A stretch of 64,000 nt of DNA from Oscillospiraceae bacterium. GTDB taxonomy: Bacteria > Bacillota > Clostridia > Oscillospirales > Oscillospiraceae. A program made the translations under genes and the position numbers. The notes beneath the pieces are model-generated. The model made no database searches. It was not told the DNA's origin and was given only the letters and a program-made list of their open reading frames with translations. Below, piece by piece: positions 32,236 to 39,410 of this stretch. Every line of letters starts with the position of its first letter. The first letter of the stretch is position 1. Location: positions 1-64,000 of the forward strand of contig JAFUFT010000051.1 in assembly GCA_017469795.1 (NCBI GenBank), in the 5' to 3' direction.

Positions 32236-32670
32236 ATGACAGAACTCAGAAAGACCTACAAGAGCCTGAACAAACTCAAGGCCGCAACCATCGACCTGGT
32301 GAACGAGGCGACCTGTGATCTAAAGCAGGATCGCAACCTGGTTCACACGGTGCTTTCCCAGTATACGGCCCGTTTCGATTCCGTCCCGAATCCCGACGGT
32401 GAGTGCGCCGATGAGTTCCCGGCCCTGGTGCTTGCGCTGGTAAACCTGGACCCCGGCAAGCTGTTCCTCCGGTTTTCCGGCTCTCAGCTCTGGGTTGAGA
32501 ATGGGACCTACGGGAAAAAGACCGTCAAGCGGTACAACTGGGAGACCTGGAAAAACCGCGACGCGCTCAAGCGCCTGGGCCTCCGGTTCTCGCCGAACTA
32601 TGAAGCCTGGTATTACAATCGCGGCCTGGCCCTTGCCCGGGATGCCAGAGAGGGGGCCGCCGTATGCTGA
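32236..32670 (+). CDS. Unknown protein with the same C-terminal WYY module
   Basis: The 144-residue protein has a helical N-terminus and a C-terminus (SGSQLWVENGTYGKKT; ALKRLGLRFSPNYEAWYY) resembling that of the J-domain protein upstream. The two may be paralogues that differ in their N-terminal domain. No known function. Confidence 0.7.
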   Translation: MTELRKTYKSLNKLKAATIDLVNEATCDLKQDRNLVHTVLSQYTARFDSVPNPDGECADEFPALVLALVNLDPGKLFLRFSGSQLWVENGTYGKKTVKRYNWETWKNRDALKRLGLRFSPNYEAWYYNRGLALARDAREGAAVC

Positions 32671-32732
32671 TCCTCTGCGCCGCCGCGCTTGTGCTGGTGG
32701 AAATCTGGAGCAGGACGCTCCCGGAAAACTGA
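32664..32732 (+). CDS. 22-residue membrane peptide
   Basis: A tiny frame overlaps the preceding stop (ATGCTGA). It encodes a hydrophobic helix (LILCAAALVLVEIW) and a short polar tail. Its TGA is the first triplet of element A2, as for copy 1, which supports it being a real cistron. Confidence 0.45.
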   Translation: MLILCAAALVLVEIWSRTLPEN

Positions 32733-32780
32733 CCTTGACCGGCCGCCGGAACACTTCCGGCAGCTCAGTGAGGGCCAGAC
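32730..32780 (+). repeat. Structured intergenic element A, copy 2
   Basis: Same flanks as copy 1. The stem here is GCCGGAA/TTCCGGC (32745-32751 with 32755-32761) with loop CAC. Confidence 0.75.
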
Positions 32781-32808
32781 CCAAAAAAGAAAACTTTAGG
32801 AGGTTTTG

Positions 32809-33081
32809 ATGATGATGGATTTGACAAGTGGACAGGTGGAGGCCTTGAAGAGCCGCCTTTGCTGGAGAATGAAGCGAGCCGATAACTCAGGTGCAGCGGC
32901 ATCCCTGGCTGAAGAGATCGGAGCAACCGATACCGCGAAGCGATTTCGTTCCCAGGAGCAGGAGATGGACACATACATCCGAGCGGCGCGAGATATGCTT
33001 TATGTGTTTGGGTATGATTTCCGGGGCGTATGTGATGAACAAGGAGAGCTGTCAGACATAGAGATCTTTCGGTGCCGGTGA
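32809..33081 (+). CDS. Unknown small protein
   Basis: The 90-residue mostly helical protein follows TTAGGAGG. It has LTSGQVEALKSRLCWRMKRA and a C-terminal acidic segment. Three consecutive ATG codons offer alternative starts; the first is given. No family recognised. Confidence 0.65.
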   Translation: MMMDLTSGQVEALKSRLCWRMKRADNSGAAASLAEEIGATDTAKRFRSQEQEMDTYIRAARDMLYVFGYDFRGVCDEQGELSDIEIFRCR

Positions 33082-33097
33082 CTAGCGCCGCAACTTC

Positions 33098-33147
33098 TGA
33101 CCTTGACCGACTGCCGGACCCCTCCGGCAGTCCAGTGAGGGCCAGAC
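33098..33147 (+). repeat. Structured intergenic element A, copy 3
   Basis: Same flanks; the stem is ACTGCCGGA/TCCGGCAGT (33110-33118 with 33123-33131) with loop CCCC. Here the element begins 17 nt after the stop codon. Confidence 0.75.
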
Positions 33148-33177
33148 CCCCAACCAATCAACCGAAAGGAGAACAAC

Positions 33178-33333
33178 ATGGAAAGCAAGATCGTATGGAA
33201 CCTGCCCGGCGAACGTGCCCTTGACCGTATCGAGGAGCTGCTGGAGTATCTGGAGAACTTCCCGGAAGGGATGATGGCCGAAACCGCCCGCCATGAGCTG
33301 GAGCGGCTGGAACAACTAACAATCGGACTGTGA
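33178..33333 (+). CDS. Unknown 51-residue protein
   Basis: A small acidic helical protein with a Leu-rich heptad-like C-terminal half (LDRIEELLEYLENFP, HELERLEQL). It starts 9 nt after CCGAAAGGAGAAC and ends at TGA 33331, 13 nt before the next start. Confidence 0.6.
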   Translation: MESKIVWNLPGERALDRIEELLEYLENFPEGMMAETARHELERLEQLTIGL

Positions 33334-33346
33334 AAGGAGACCTCAA

Positions 33347-33571
33347 ATGAACTTCGAGAATCTGGAGTACATCTATTACCTGTTGAAAGAGGATGTTGAT
33401 AGGAAACACCAATCTTTCCTATCTTCCGATTCCGCATTTCAAGACGCCGAAGATGCCGGGGTCGTGGGTGCCCGCCTCGATACGATCAAGCGTGAGCGAG
33501 ACGAAGCGCGTGACGCATACTGGAAAGCAAGAGACGTGCTCGACAGTTTCAGCAGGAAGGAATGGAACTAG
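33347..33571 (+). CDS. Unknown 74-residue protein
   Basis: A helical, charged protein (DTIKRERDEARDAYWKARDV) with a likely coiled-coil C-terminal half. GAAAGGAGACC lies upstream. No family recognised. It is followed by element B2. Confidence 0.6.
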   Translation: MNFENLEYIYYLLKEDVDRKHQSFLSSDSAFQDAEDAGVVGARLDTIKRERDEARDAYWKARDVLDSFSRKEWN

Positions 33572-33661
33572 CCGAAAGGTCCCGGGCGGGGCCGTCCGCC
33601 GGGGATCGCCTCCAGGCGCTGATGATGTCAGGCTACAACAACCGAAAGGAGAACAAAGAAC
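33572..33661 (+). repeat. Structured intergenic element B, copy 2
   Basis: It shares GGGGCCGTCCGCCGGGGATC and the following GCCTCC-GGCGCTGATGA with copy 1. The first stem changes to GGTCCC/GGGGCC yet still pairs. Confidence 0.65.
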
Positions 33662-34090
33662 ATGAAACCTACCAAACACGCCCGCACGAATTACAAGATG
33701 CTTTCCCCCTTCCTGGAGGCCGTCAATGCCTCCGAGCGCGGCCACATGAAATTTCACTCTCGCGGCTATATGCCCCTGTCCATGGAATCCCTGGGAGTTA
33801 CGGACTACAAGGGCCGCCCGATTTTCTCCATGACCCACTACGGCTATCAGAACGGCGACTTGATGGCCGATCCCGACATGACCTTTGCTGTGGATTTTTC
33901 CACTGGAGAGATCGACCCCCGGACCTATCAGAACGACTACATGGGAATTTACCAGGAGGTTTATATGCGGGATGATGTCGGGCGGCTCCTGTATTCCCGG
34001 CGGCTCCGCCCGGAGCTTGATGACTTCCTGTGGCACTGGCTGAAAAACATCCTGGACCAGGGATTTTCTCCGGAGGCCCATGACGCTTGA
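33662..34090 (+). CDS. DUF6908-like protein
   Basis: The 142-residue protein has the pattern GYMPLSMESLG, FSMTHYGYQNGDLMADPDM and YQNDYMGIYQEVY, resembling DUF6908-type proteins found on Firmicute plasmids and integrative elements. The role is unknown. Strong CCGAAAGGAGAAC upstream; a GC hairpin follows. Confidence 0.6.
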   Translation: MKPTKHARTNYKMLSPFLEAVNASERGHMKFHSRGYMPLSMESLGVTDYKGRPIFSMTHYGYQNGDLMADPDMTFAVDFSTGEIDPRTYQNDYMGIYQEVYMRDDVGRLLYSRRLRPELDDFLWHWLKNILDQGFSPEAHDA

Positions 34091-34095
34091 CGATT

Positions 34096-34124
34096 CCCCG
34101 GCCCTGCCCCTTATGGGGCCGGGG
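34096..34124 (+). terminator. GC-rich hairpin after the DUF6908-like gene
   Basis: CCCCGGCCC pairs with GGGGCCGGGG-type sequence immediately after the stop. There is no T run, so it may be a stabilising 3' hairpin or a weak terminator. Confidence 0.45.
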
Positions 34125-34314
34125 TCCTGGCGGTTCTGTGGTGGAAATTCCGCCTGGATTTTCCCGGCCACGCCCTGGCCTCCGTTCGCTGACCGATTTT
34201 TCCTGTGCCCCTATGCTTATTGGGATATATGCAGGTATGTGCCCACGGGCCTATGTGTGCCCCGTAGGCGCATAGGTGCATATATACACACATACACGAA
34301 AGGACGATGGAATT

Positions 34315-34755
34315 ATGTTTGATTACCGCAACGACGAACAGCACAACCACTATATCTACCTCCGCAATCCGAAATCCCTTTATACCGTCAAGGACTGCCA
34401 GTATCAGGACAGCAGATACGCCCAGTATATTTCGGACCTGGAAAGGGAGCTGGAAACGCTCCGGAATCTCCGGCAGGAAAACTTTCAGCGGATGCAATAT
34501 CTCTATTCCCTCATGTATACGCCTATGGTGAAGCTCCGCCGGGAGCGGCGCGGTCTCCGTGACGGGAAGGTGTTCTATTATCTGGAAGAGTGGAAAGTTT
34601 ATGAGGATTCCACCGTGAAGCCGGAGCAGATTTCCCGGAAGGAATATCCCGGCACTGCCCGGCGGCAGGCCATATCCGACTTTCACGCCTATGTGAAATC
34701 CCACCCCGGAATTCAGGCGGAAATGGATATCGAGAAGGGCCGCTGGGAACGTTGA
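34315..34755 (+). CDS. Unknown Tyr-rich protein
   Basis: The 146-residue protein is rich in Tyr and Arg, with a central coiled-coil-like stretch (ISDLERELETLRNLRQENF). The start at 34315 follows GAAAGGACG; an upstream in-frame Met is also possible. Immediately after its stop, the +1 frame enters the 12-bp repeat tract. No family recognised. Confidence 0.65.
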   Translation: MFDYRNDEQHNHYIYLRNPKSLYTVKDCQYQDSRYAQYISDLERELETLRNLRQENFQRMQYLYSLMYTPMVKLRRERRGLRDGKVFYYLEEWKVYEDSTVKPEQISRKEYPGTARRQAISDFHAYVKSHPGIQAEMDIEKGRWER

Positions 34756-34796
34756 GTTCCCGTCCGGCTTTCCCGGCGGTTCCCGCGGGAACCTCG

Positions 34797-34901
34797 ATGG
34801 ATTTTCGGATGGATTTTTGAATGGATTTTTGGATGGAAATCCCGGTGGATTTTTCGGTGGAAATTTTGATGGAAAAATTCATGGATTTTTTGATGGATTT
34901 T
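34797..34901 (+). repeat. Nine tandem 12-bp repeats (ATGGATTTTTNN)
   Basis: Units start at 34797, 34809, 34821, 34833, 34845, 34857, 34869, 34881 and 34893, an exact 12-bp period with degenerate copies. The tract precedes the promoter of the HTH gene. It could be iterons, a regulator array or, read in one frame, a DGFx repeat peptide. Confidence 0.85.
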
Positions 34902-34911
34902 CCCACGGGTC

Positions 34912-34940
34912 TTGTCTGCGCGGCGCTGCCGTGGTAATAT
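34912..34940 (+). promoter_or_regulatory. Promoter of the island HTH gene
   Basis: TTGTCT at 34912-34917 and TAATAT at 34935-34940 have 17 bp between them, 19 bp upstream of the start codon and just after the 12-bp repeat array. Confidence 0.6.
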
Positions 34941-34959
34941 AGCAATGGAGGCTGATTGT

Positions 34960-35256
34960 ATGAAAAATATCTACCATGACATGATAAAAATGGCGGGGGA
35001 ATCCTCTCTTGCGGAGTTGGCCGCCGCATATCCCCATGTGGCCGCCGTAGAGATTCAGGAATTGTCCTCGGCTGTCAACCGCACCATGCCGGAAATTCTC
35101 CAGGAGGCCGGGATGTCTGGCCGGGATGTCTGCCGCCGCTTTGGGATTTCCTACCGCACGATGGAGGACTGGACCAATGGCCGCCGGACCTGCCCTGTGT
35201 ATCTCCGGTTGATGATCCAGGAGCTCTTGCAGGTCTACACTCCGCCGAAAGTGTGA
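34960..35256 (+). CDS. HTH DNA-binding protein
   Basis: The 98-residue protein has a C-terminal helix-turn-helix (GRDVCRRFGISYRTMEDWTNGRRTC-like segment, about 58-83) akin to XRE or antitoxin-type regulators. The start at 34960 has GGAGG 8 nt upstream. It may control the island promoter or bind the 12-bp repeats beside it (inference). Confidence 0.75.
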   Translation: MKNIYHDMIKMAGESSLAELAAAYPHVAAVEIQELSSAVNRTMPEILQEAGMSGRDVCRRFGISYRTMEDWTNGRRTCPVYLRLMIQELLQVYTPPKV

Positions 35257-35286
35257 AAAAAAATCCGCCGGAGGTCACTCCGGCGG
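35256..35286 (-). terminator. Terminator of the leftward early operon
   Basis: A perfect 9-bp stem CCGCCGGAG/CTCCGGCGG (35265-35273, 35278-35286) is followed on the minus strand by an eight-T run. It ends the operon at the small-terminase-like gene, whose stop lies inside the hairpin. Confidence 0.88.
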
Positions 35287-35919
35287 CTGCTCTGTCTCCG
35301 GGTCATCGAATACGCCGATGGCCTTTTCTCTCTGGAATTGCAGGTTTGCCATGGAAATTTCCCTGTGGACGGCCAGACTTTCCCTGGCCTGCTGCTGGTC
35401 GATGTACTTCTGGATTCTGGCATGGATTTTTAGGGACCGCTGCTCCAGCGTTTCAATCCATTTCCGTTTGTGATCCCAGAATGTCATAGGATTGAATCCG
35501 TCAATCCCGCCGGTGATGAATTTTTCCTCTGGCTCGTTCTCCAGCTCCTCGATCCGTTTTTGCAGGTCCATATACTTTTTCACCAGGTCCCGGAGCATAT
35601 TGTCCTGGATTTCCTCCAGCTTCTCCAGCTCCTCCGGTGTGAATTTGCTTTCGTCCGGCTGCGCGTAGGCCCCGTGGGTCTGCGCGTTTCTGTTTCCCTG
35701 GCCGGTTTTCTCCTTCGGCCCCCTGTGTCCCTTGGCGTTCTGATTCCCCTTTGGTGCGCCCCTGGGTTTCTTGGGGGTCCATTTGTCCTCGCTTTTCCAT
35801 TTTCGGAGCTGCCCTTGGCTGACGCCCAGCTCCTCGCTCAGTTCCCGGATCGGCTTTTTACCCCCGGATTTCTCCCATATCTCCTTCGCCTGGTCCCTTT
35901 CCGGTCTCCGTTTTCCCAC
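35275..35919 (-). CDS. PBSX-type terminase small subunit-like protein
   Basis: The 214-residue protein begins RRPERDQAKEIWEKSGGK, then an HTH (IRELSEELGVSQGQLRKWKSE). A basic GNQNAKGH-type linker and a long coiled coil (about 100-200) follow. This is the layout of PBSX/YqaS small terminases. A GTG start at 35919 has GGGAGAGGTG upstream. It is not next to the large subunit; another small subunit (29527-30009) is, so this copy may have a different role. Confidence 0.75.
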   Translation of the reverse strand: MGKRRPERDQAKEIWEKSGGKKPIRELSEELGVSQGQLRKWKSEDKWTPKKPRGAPKGNQNAKGHRGPKEKTGQGNRNAQTHGAYAQPDESKFTPEELEKLEEIQDNMLRDLVKKYMDLQKRIEELENEPEEKFITGGIDGFNPMTFWDHKRKWIETLEQRSLKIHARIQKYIDQQQARESLAVHREISMANLQFQREKAIGVFDDPETEQPPE

Positions 35920-36065
35920 GGTCTTTTCACCTCTCCCTTGTTCCCGTTTTGAATATCGCAATTGCCCGAACCTTTTCAGTCCGGTTTTTTTCTTGATTCC
36001 ATTTTTCCGGTGTCTGCAAAATGCCCCGTCCTCGCGCGCGCGGAATATTGTACCCTCGCCCCGGT

Positions 36066-36308
36066 TCAGGTTGGTTTTTCTCCATCCCGGAGTCTGCGGT
36101 CCACTTCCTCCAGCGCTTCATTCAGAATGTTCCTCATTTGGCGCTCGGAGTAGTAATACGTTTCCTGCATCTTGTTCCAATCCGTTTTCGTTGTCACCGT
36201 CGCTTGGATTATGTCCCGATACCTGGCCGGAAGTGTCTCCACGATCCGGTACACCGTGAATGCCCGCCGAATCTGCCGTTTGAGGTCCCTTCTCCGCTGC
36301 CTGTCCAA
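36066..36308 (-). CDS. Sigma region 4/ArpU-like regulator
   Basis: The 80-residue basic protein resembles ArpU/RinA-type late regulators and sigma region 4: RDIIQATVTTKTDWNKMQET then SERQMRNILNEALEEVDRRL as the recognition HTH. TTG start with AAGGAGGGGG upstream. Such genes precede terminase genes in Firmicute phages and activate the late operon. Confidence 0.6.
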   Translation of the reverse strand: MDRQRRRDLKRQIRRAFTVYRIVETLPARYRDIIQATVTTKTDWNKMQETYYYSERQMRNILNEALEEVDRRLRDGEKPT

Positions 36309-36642
36309 GCGTTCCCCCTCCTTCTTCGTACCGCCGTTTTAGATTCTGCTCCTTCTGGATCGCTCGTTTTCTCATGCGCTCCAGCGCCTTTTCTTCCTTC
36401 CGAATGGCTCCGCGTCTGAATCCTTTTTGAATCATCAGTCGGATTTTTAGCCGCTTTCGCCGTATTCTCCAGAGCATCTGCCGCAAATCCCCGTCTGAGA
36501 GAAATCCGATGTACTCTTTTCCACAGCGCCCGCAGGTAAAGAAATCTATCTCCAGGTCTCCTTCCGTCCGATGGCGCTTTCTGAATCCTTTCGGGTCCAG
36601 CATGGCCCCGCAGGCGTCGCATCTTACCATTGCCATTTTCAT
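36118..36642 (-). CDS. Zinc-finger protein, unknown
   Basis: The N-terminal 110 residues look real: a CDAC/CGRC zinc-ribbon pair (about 8-40), then an Arg/Lys-rich helical region. The last 60 codons overlap the ArpU-like gene in another frame and have shadow-like composition, so the functional protein may be only the first part. Coupled to the Rep-like gene stop. Confidence 0.6.
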   Translation of the reverse strand: MKMAMVRCDACGAMLDPKGFRKRHRTEGDLEIDFFTCGRCGKEYIGFLSDGDLRQMLWRIRRKRLKIRLMIQKGFRRGAIRKEEKALERMRKRAIQKEQNLKRRYEEGGGTLGQAAEKGPQTADSAGIHGVPDRGDTSGQVSGHNPSDGDNENGLEQDAGNVLLLRAPNEEHSE

Positions 36643-37439
36643 TTCCCCTTTCGTCGTTTTGGTGGAATCCTTTCGCCGTCCGTTCTTCTCAGCCGCGCAA
36701 ATATGTATATGCTGCCGTATTCGTCCGAGTGGAACGGGCGAATGTCCGCAACCTCATAATCCGGATATATTTCGTGCCAGGTGTTCCAGTCCATGTCCGC
36801 CAGCTCTGCCGCCCGCTTTCTGGACCGGATTTTGCTGTCGTTATACTCTGGTTCCGGGTCGATCAGGTTTTTACTGCCGTTATAGCTCCGGTAGGTAAGC
36901 CTGGTTTCGCTCTCCTCCCGGTGGGATTTCGTCATGTAGTGGGAAAGCGCCGTAAGGCCGTGCTCGTCAAATTGCAGCCGTTTTGTGTTGGCCCATCCGT
37001 GGCCCCATAGCTTTTCCAGTGCGTCCCGGTCCATGCCCCCGGATAGGATCATGTGGAAGTGATACCGGCCCCGCTTCGTTACCTCCAGGACCCACAGATA
37101 TTTCAGCTCGATCCCCAGCTTTTTATAGCGATATCGGACTTTCCGCAGGAATTTTTGCAGGTCCTTTAGGGCCGTTTCTTTGTCCGGTGGATTGATCGCA
37201 TAGTCCAGCTCCAGCGCCAGATCGTTTTCTGTGAAATTTGTATGGGCCAGCCGGGCCAGCTTTTCCGTAGCATGACGCCGGTTCAGTTTTTTCTGTGTGT
37301 CTCTGCTGGGTCTGCGCTTACTGCGACGCCTCCCGGCGGGCCGCCCCTTTTGGGGATGTACTGGATAGATATATATATCCAGAAATGACCCGCATATATA
37401 TTTCTTCTCCCGATAGGTGGTGTGTGTGTTTAGTAGCAT
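36639..37439 (-). CDS. HUH-like replication-associated protein
   Basis: The 266-residue protein contains the metal-binding HxH of rolling-circle Rep proteins in GRYHFHMILSGG (about 125-136). A conserved LEKLWGHGWANTKRLQ and a Tyr in LSHYMTKSH match candidate later motifs. These features match Rep-associated (G2P/VP4-like) families. Its role in a tailed phage is not known; it might nick an origin. Confidence 0.65.
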   Translation of the reverse strand: MLLNTHTTYREKKYICGSFLDIYIYPVHPQKGRPAGRRRSKRRPSRDTQKKLNRRHATEKLARLAHTNFTENDLALELDYAINPPDKETALKDLQKFLRKVRYRYKKLGIELKYLWVLEVTKRGRYHFHMILSGGMDRDALEKLWGHGWANTKRLQFDEHGLTALSHYMTKSHREESETRLTYRSYNGSKNLIDPEPEYNDSKIRSRKRAAELADMDWNTWHEIYPDYEVADIRPFHSDEYGSIYIFARLRRTDGERIPPKRRKGK

Positions 37440-37577
37440 GGCTCTGTTCCTTTTCCGGTTATTATCCTTCGTCCGTAACTTAATACACCTTACAAGCCTG
37501 ATTCAGAGGCCATCGCCTCTGCTTGAAAATCCCGCCCGTCGCCGTGTCCGGCCCCTCCTGTTAAGTTCCAATTTTTA

Positions 37578-37640
37578 CTAGCTGGTTGCGATTACCCAAA
37601 CCGCGAACACGATTCCCGCTGCTATGAAGAACAGCTTCAT
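37578..37640 (-). CDS. 20-residue membrane peptide
   Basis: The frame MKLFFIAAGIVFAVWVIATS ends at TAG. It has GGAGG 7 nt upstream and starts 2 nt past the previous gene. It is a single hydrophobic helix with one N-terminal Lys. Function unknown. Confidence 0.5.
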   Translation of the reverse strand: MKLFFIAAGIVFAVWVIATS

Positions 37641-37641
37641 T

Positions 37642-38211
37642 TCATACCTCCGTGATCTCCAGATGGAATTTGTCGTGCATCTGTTTCCGTTTGATCTTGT
37701 ATTTCTCCGTCCTGGTCCCTTTGGATTTCACGTCCTCCACTATATAAATAGTGAAGTCCCCGTTTTCATCCGGTCTGTAATATGTGAAATCCGCCTTGTA
37801 TGTCTCCGGCTTTACCCGCTCCCCGGTTGGCTTTGTATACCCTTCGATCAACGTGAAATTGACCTGTAATCGGAGGTCATAGATTGCGCCGCACCGCTCC
37901 ATTCCCCGCAGTTCCAGGAACCGCCTGGCCTCCTTCTTGCTGTCGAATGGGATGCCGTCCACTTCGGTTTTCTGGTTTTTGTACTTGGATTTCGTCCGGT
38001 CGGATTCCCGGGCCGGTGGTTCCCCGACGGGCCACGGCATGACGCTGTTTGCATTGAGACTCAGATATTCCCACTGTTCCTTTGTCATGGTTTCTGTCCA
38101 CGCTGTAGTCGTATCTTTTGCCCTGTCCGTTTTTTGCTCCTGCGCTGCCAGTTTCCGCCGGGCCTGCTCCTGATATTTTGGCGGAAGTTGGGAGATATCG
38201 TCATATTGCAT
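37642..38211 (-). CDS. DUF1064-family nuclease-like protein
   Basis: The 189-residue protein has the DUF1064 core: SKYKNQKTEVDGIPFDSKKEA, a Glu/Arg helix, YKADFTYY and VEDVKSKGT. The Glu, Asp, and Glu-x-Lys-like residues resemble a PD-(D/E)XK nuclease. Members are proposed as phage resolvase-type enzymes. Coupled to its neighbours by 1-nt overlap. Confidence 0.72.
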   Translation of the reverse strand: MQYDDISQLPPKYQEQARRKLAAQEQKTDRAKDTTTAWTETMTKEQWEYLSLNANSVMPWPVGEPPARESDRTKSKYKNQKTEVDGIPFDSKKEARRFLELRGMERCGAIYDLRLQVNFTLIEGYTKPTGERVKPETYKADFTYYRPDENGDFTIYIVEDVKSKGTRTEKYKIKRKQMHDKFHLEITEV

Positions 38212-38414
38212 CAGTCAAATACCCCCTCATACATGGGCGGATATTCCACGTCCTGGATGGATTTGTCCTCCACCATTCGTAGCATAGATACCTCCACCCC
38301 GGAGAATATCAGCTTGGAAACTTTCTCCACCATTTCCTGGCGGTAGTCGGTTTCCAGGATCGTTTCCTCCGGTTCCCCGTATGGGGTTTTCAGCCTGTAT
38401 AGCGTGTATCTCAT
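38211..38414 (-). CDS. Unknown 67-residue early protein
   Basis: A small acidic alpha/beta protein (RYTLYRLKTPYGEPEETILE) ending VEYPPMYEGVFD. GGGGATATAG upstream; overlaps the DUF1064 gene by one base. No family recognised. Confidence 0.6.
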   Translation of the reverse strand: MRYTLYRLKTPYGEPEETILETDYRQEMVEKVSKLIFSGVEVSMLRMVEDKSIQDVEYPPMYEGVFD

Positions 38415-38416
38415 GG

Positions 38417-39070
38417 CTATATCCCCATCTGCTCCGGCTCTTCCGGTTCGTCCGCCATCTGGATTTCTTCCCGGTCCAGTGTGATCTTCGGCAGTCCCCG
38501 GTTGATAAGCTCCTTCTGCATCCGGAAAGCAAGGTCCCGATAGTCCTGAACGACGCTTTCCGTCAGGATGTTCACCGGAAGTATGATCGCCTCCAGCATG
38601 ACCCCGTTCTTGACGGCGATATACGGATTTCCGGATTCCCTGGTCCGCCGTTCAAAGTAAGTGCGATATCCGCTTTCTCCCGCTGCGGCAATGTAGTCCT
38701 CCTTCACAAACAGGACGCCGTTTCCCTCTGTTCCAAAAACGTATATGGTTTCCTCATTCCGCACAACCGGCCAATAGAATGTCTCGATCCTGATTTCATC
38801 GTCGATATCGTCACGGAAGTCCAGCGAGTCCGGCAGCTCGTCCACGCTGACCCGCCACTTTTCAAAGTCCTCCTCTTTTACGTCGAAAATCCGCAGGAGG
38901 CTTTCCTTTGTCAGCTCCGGCAGTCCATACGCGGAGTACGCCGCATATCCGTCTGAAATGAACTGTTTAGCCAAATAGCGCGGTCCGCCCGTGGATGGAT
39001 ATTTCCACTGCTGGAAGATCGCCGCCTGTTTGTGCTTCTTGCACAGCGCCGCAACTTTTTTCAGCTTCAT
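38417..39070 (-). CDS. Unknown early protein
   Basis: The 217-residue protein has an N-terminal KKHKQAAIFQQWKYPSTGGP-type motif and a globular middle with LPDSLDFRDDIDDEI. Similar frames occur in Firmicute prophage early regions but no function is known. GGAGG precedes the start. Confidence 0.65.
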   Translation of the reverse strand: MKLKKVAALCKKHKQAAIFQQWKYPSTGGPRYLAKQFISDGYAAYSAYGLPELTKESLLRIFDVKEEDFEKWRVSVDELPDSLDFRDDIDDEIRIETFYWPVVRNEETIYVFGTEGNGVLFVKEDYIAAAGESGYRTYFERRTRESGNPYIAVKNGVMLEAIILPVNILTESVVQDYRDLAFRMQKELINRGLPKITLDREEIQMADEPEEPEQMGI

Positions 39071-39074
39071 CGTG

Positions 39075-39410
39075 CTATTCCTCCATAATCATGATTTTGA
39101 TTCTTGCCGCGTATCGCAGTTCCCCGCAAACACCTTCCGTCCGTTCAAATCGAATAGCCCCCGGCTTGTCCTGCATGGCGCAAATCAGTTTCTCCGCCAA
39201 TTTCCTTCTTATTTGCCGTTCGAATTCTGCGGTCGGCTCATGCTGCGTTATGTAGCAATCTCGCGGCTGGATGAATTGCGCCTCAAGCGTTTCAACGGAA
39301 ACTGCTTTGGGCGGCAAGACGTATTCGTATGTTTCGCCGGGCGTTCCCGGAAGATAGGGAACCCCAGCCCAGTGCAATAGCCACCTTTTCAGCTTCAGCA
39401 GTAACTTCAT
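39075..39410 (-). CDS. Unknown early protein
   Basis: The 111-residue protein has an N-terminal basic amphipathic stretch (KLLLKLKRWLLHWAG), followed by a mixed alpha/beta domain with QIRRKLAEKLICAMQ. The function is not known. Overlaps the gene before it by 4 nt. Confidence 0.6.
   Translation of the reverse strand: MKLLLKLKRWLLHWAGVPYLPGTPGETYEYVLPPKAVSVETLEAQFIQPRDCYITQHEPTAEFERQIRRKLAEKLICAMQDKPGAIRFERTEGVCGELRYAARIKIMIMEE

Noticed and set aside
31524-33661. Repeats in the island as a CRISPR array
   Set aside because: Units are separated by whole genes and are structured elements, not short regular repeat-spacer units.
34797-34901. 12-bp tandem repeats as a CRISPR
   Set aside because: Period is 12 bp with no spacers.
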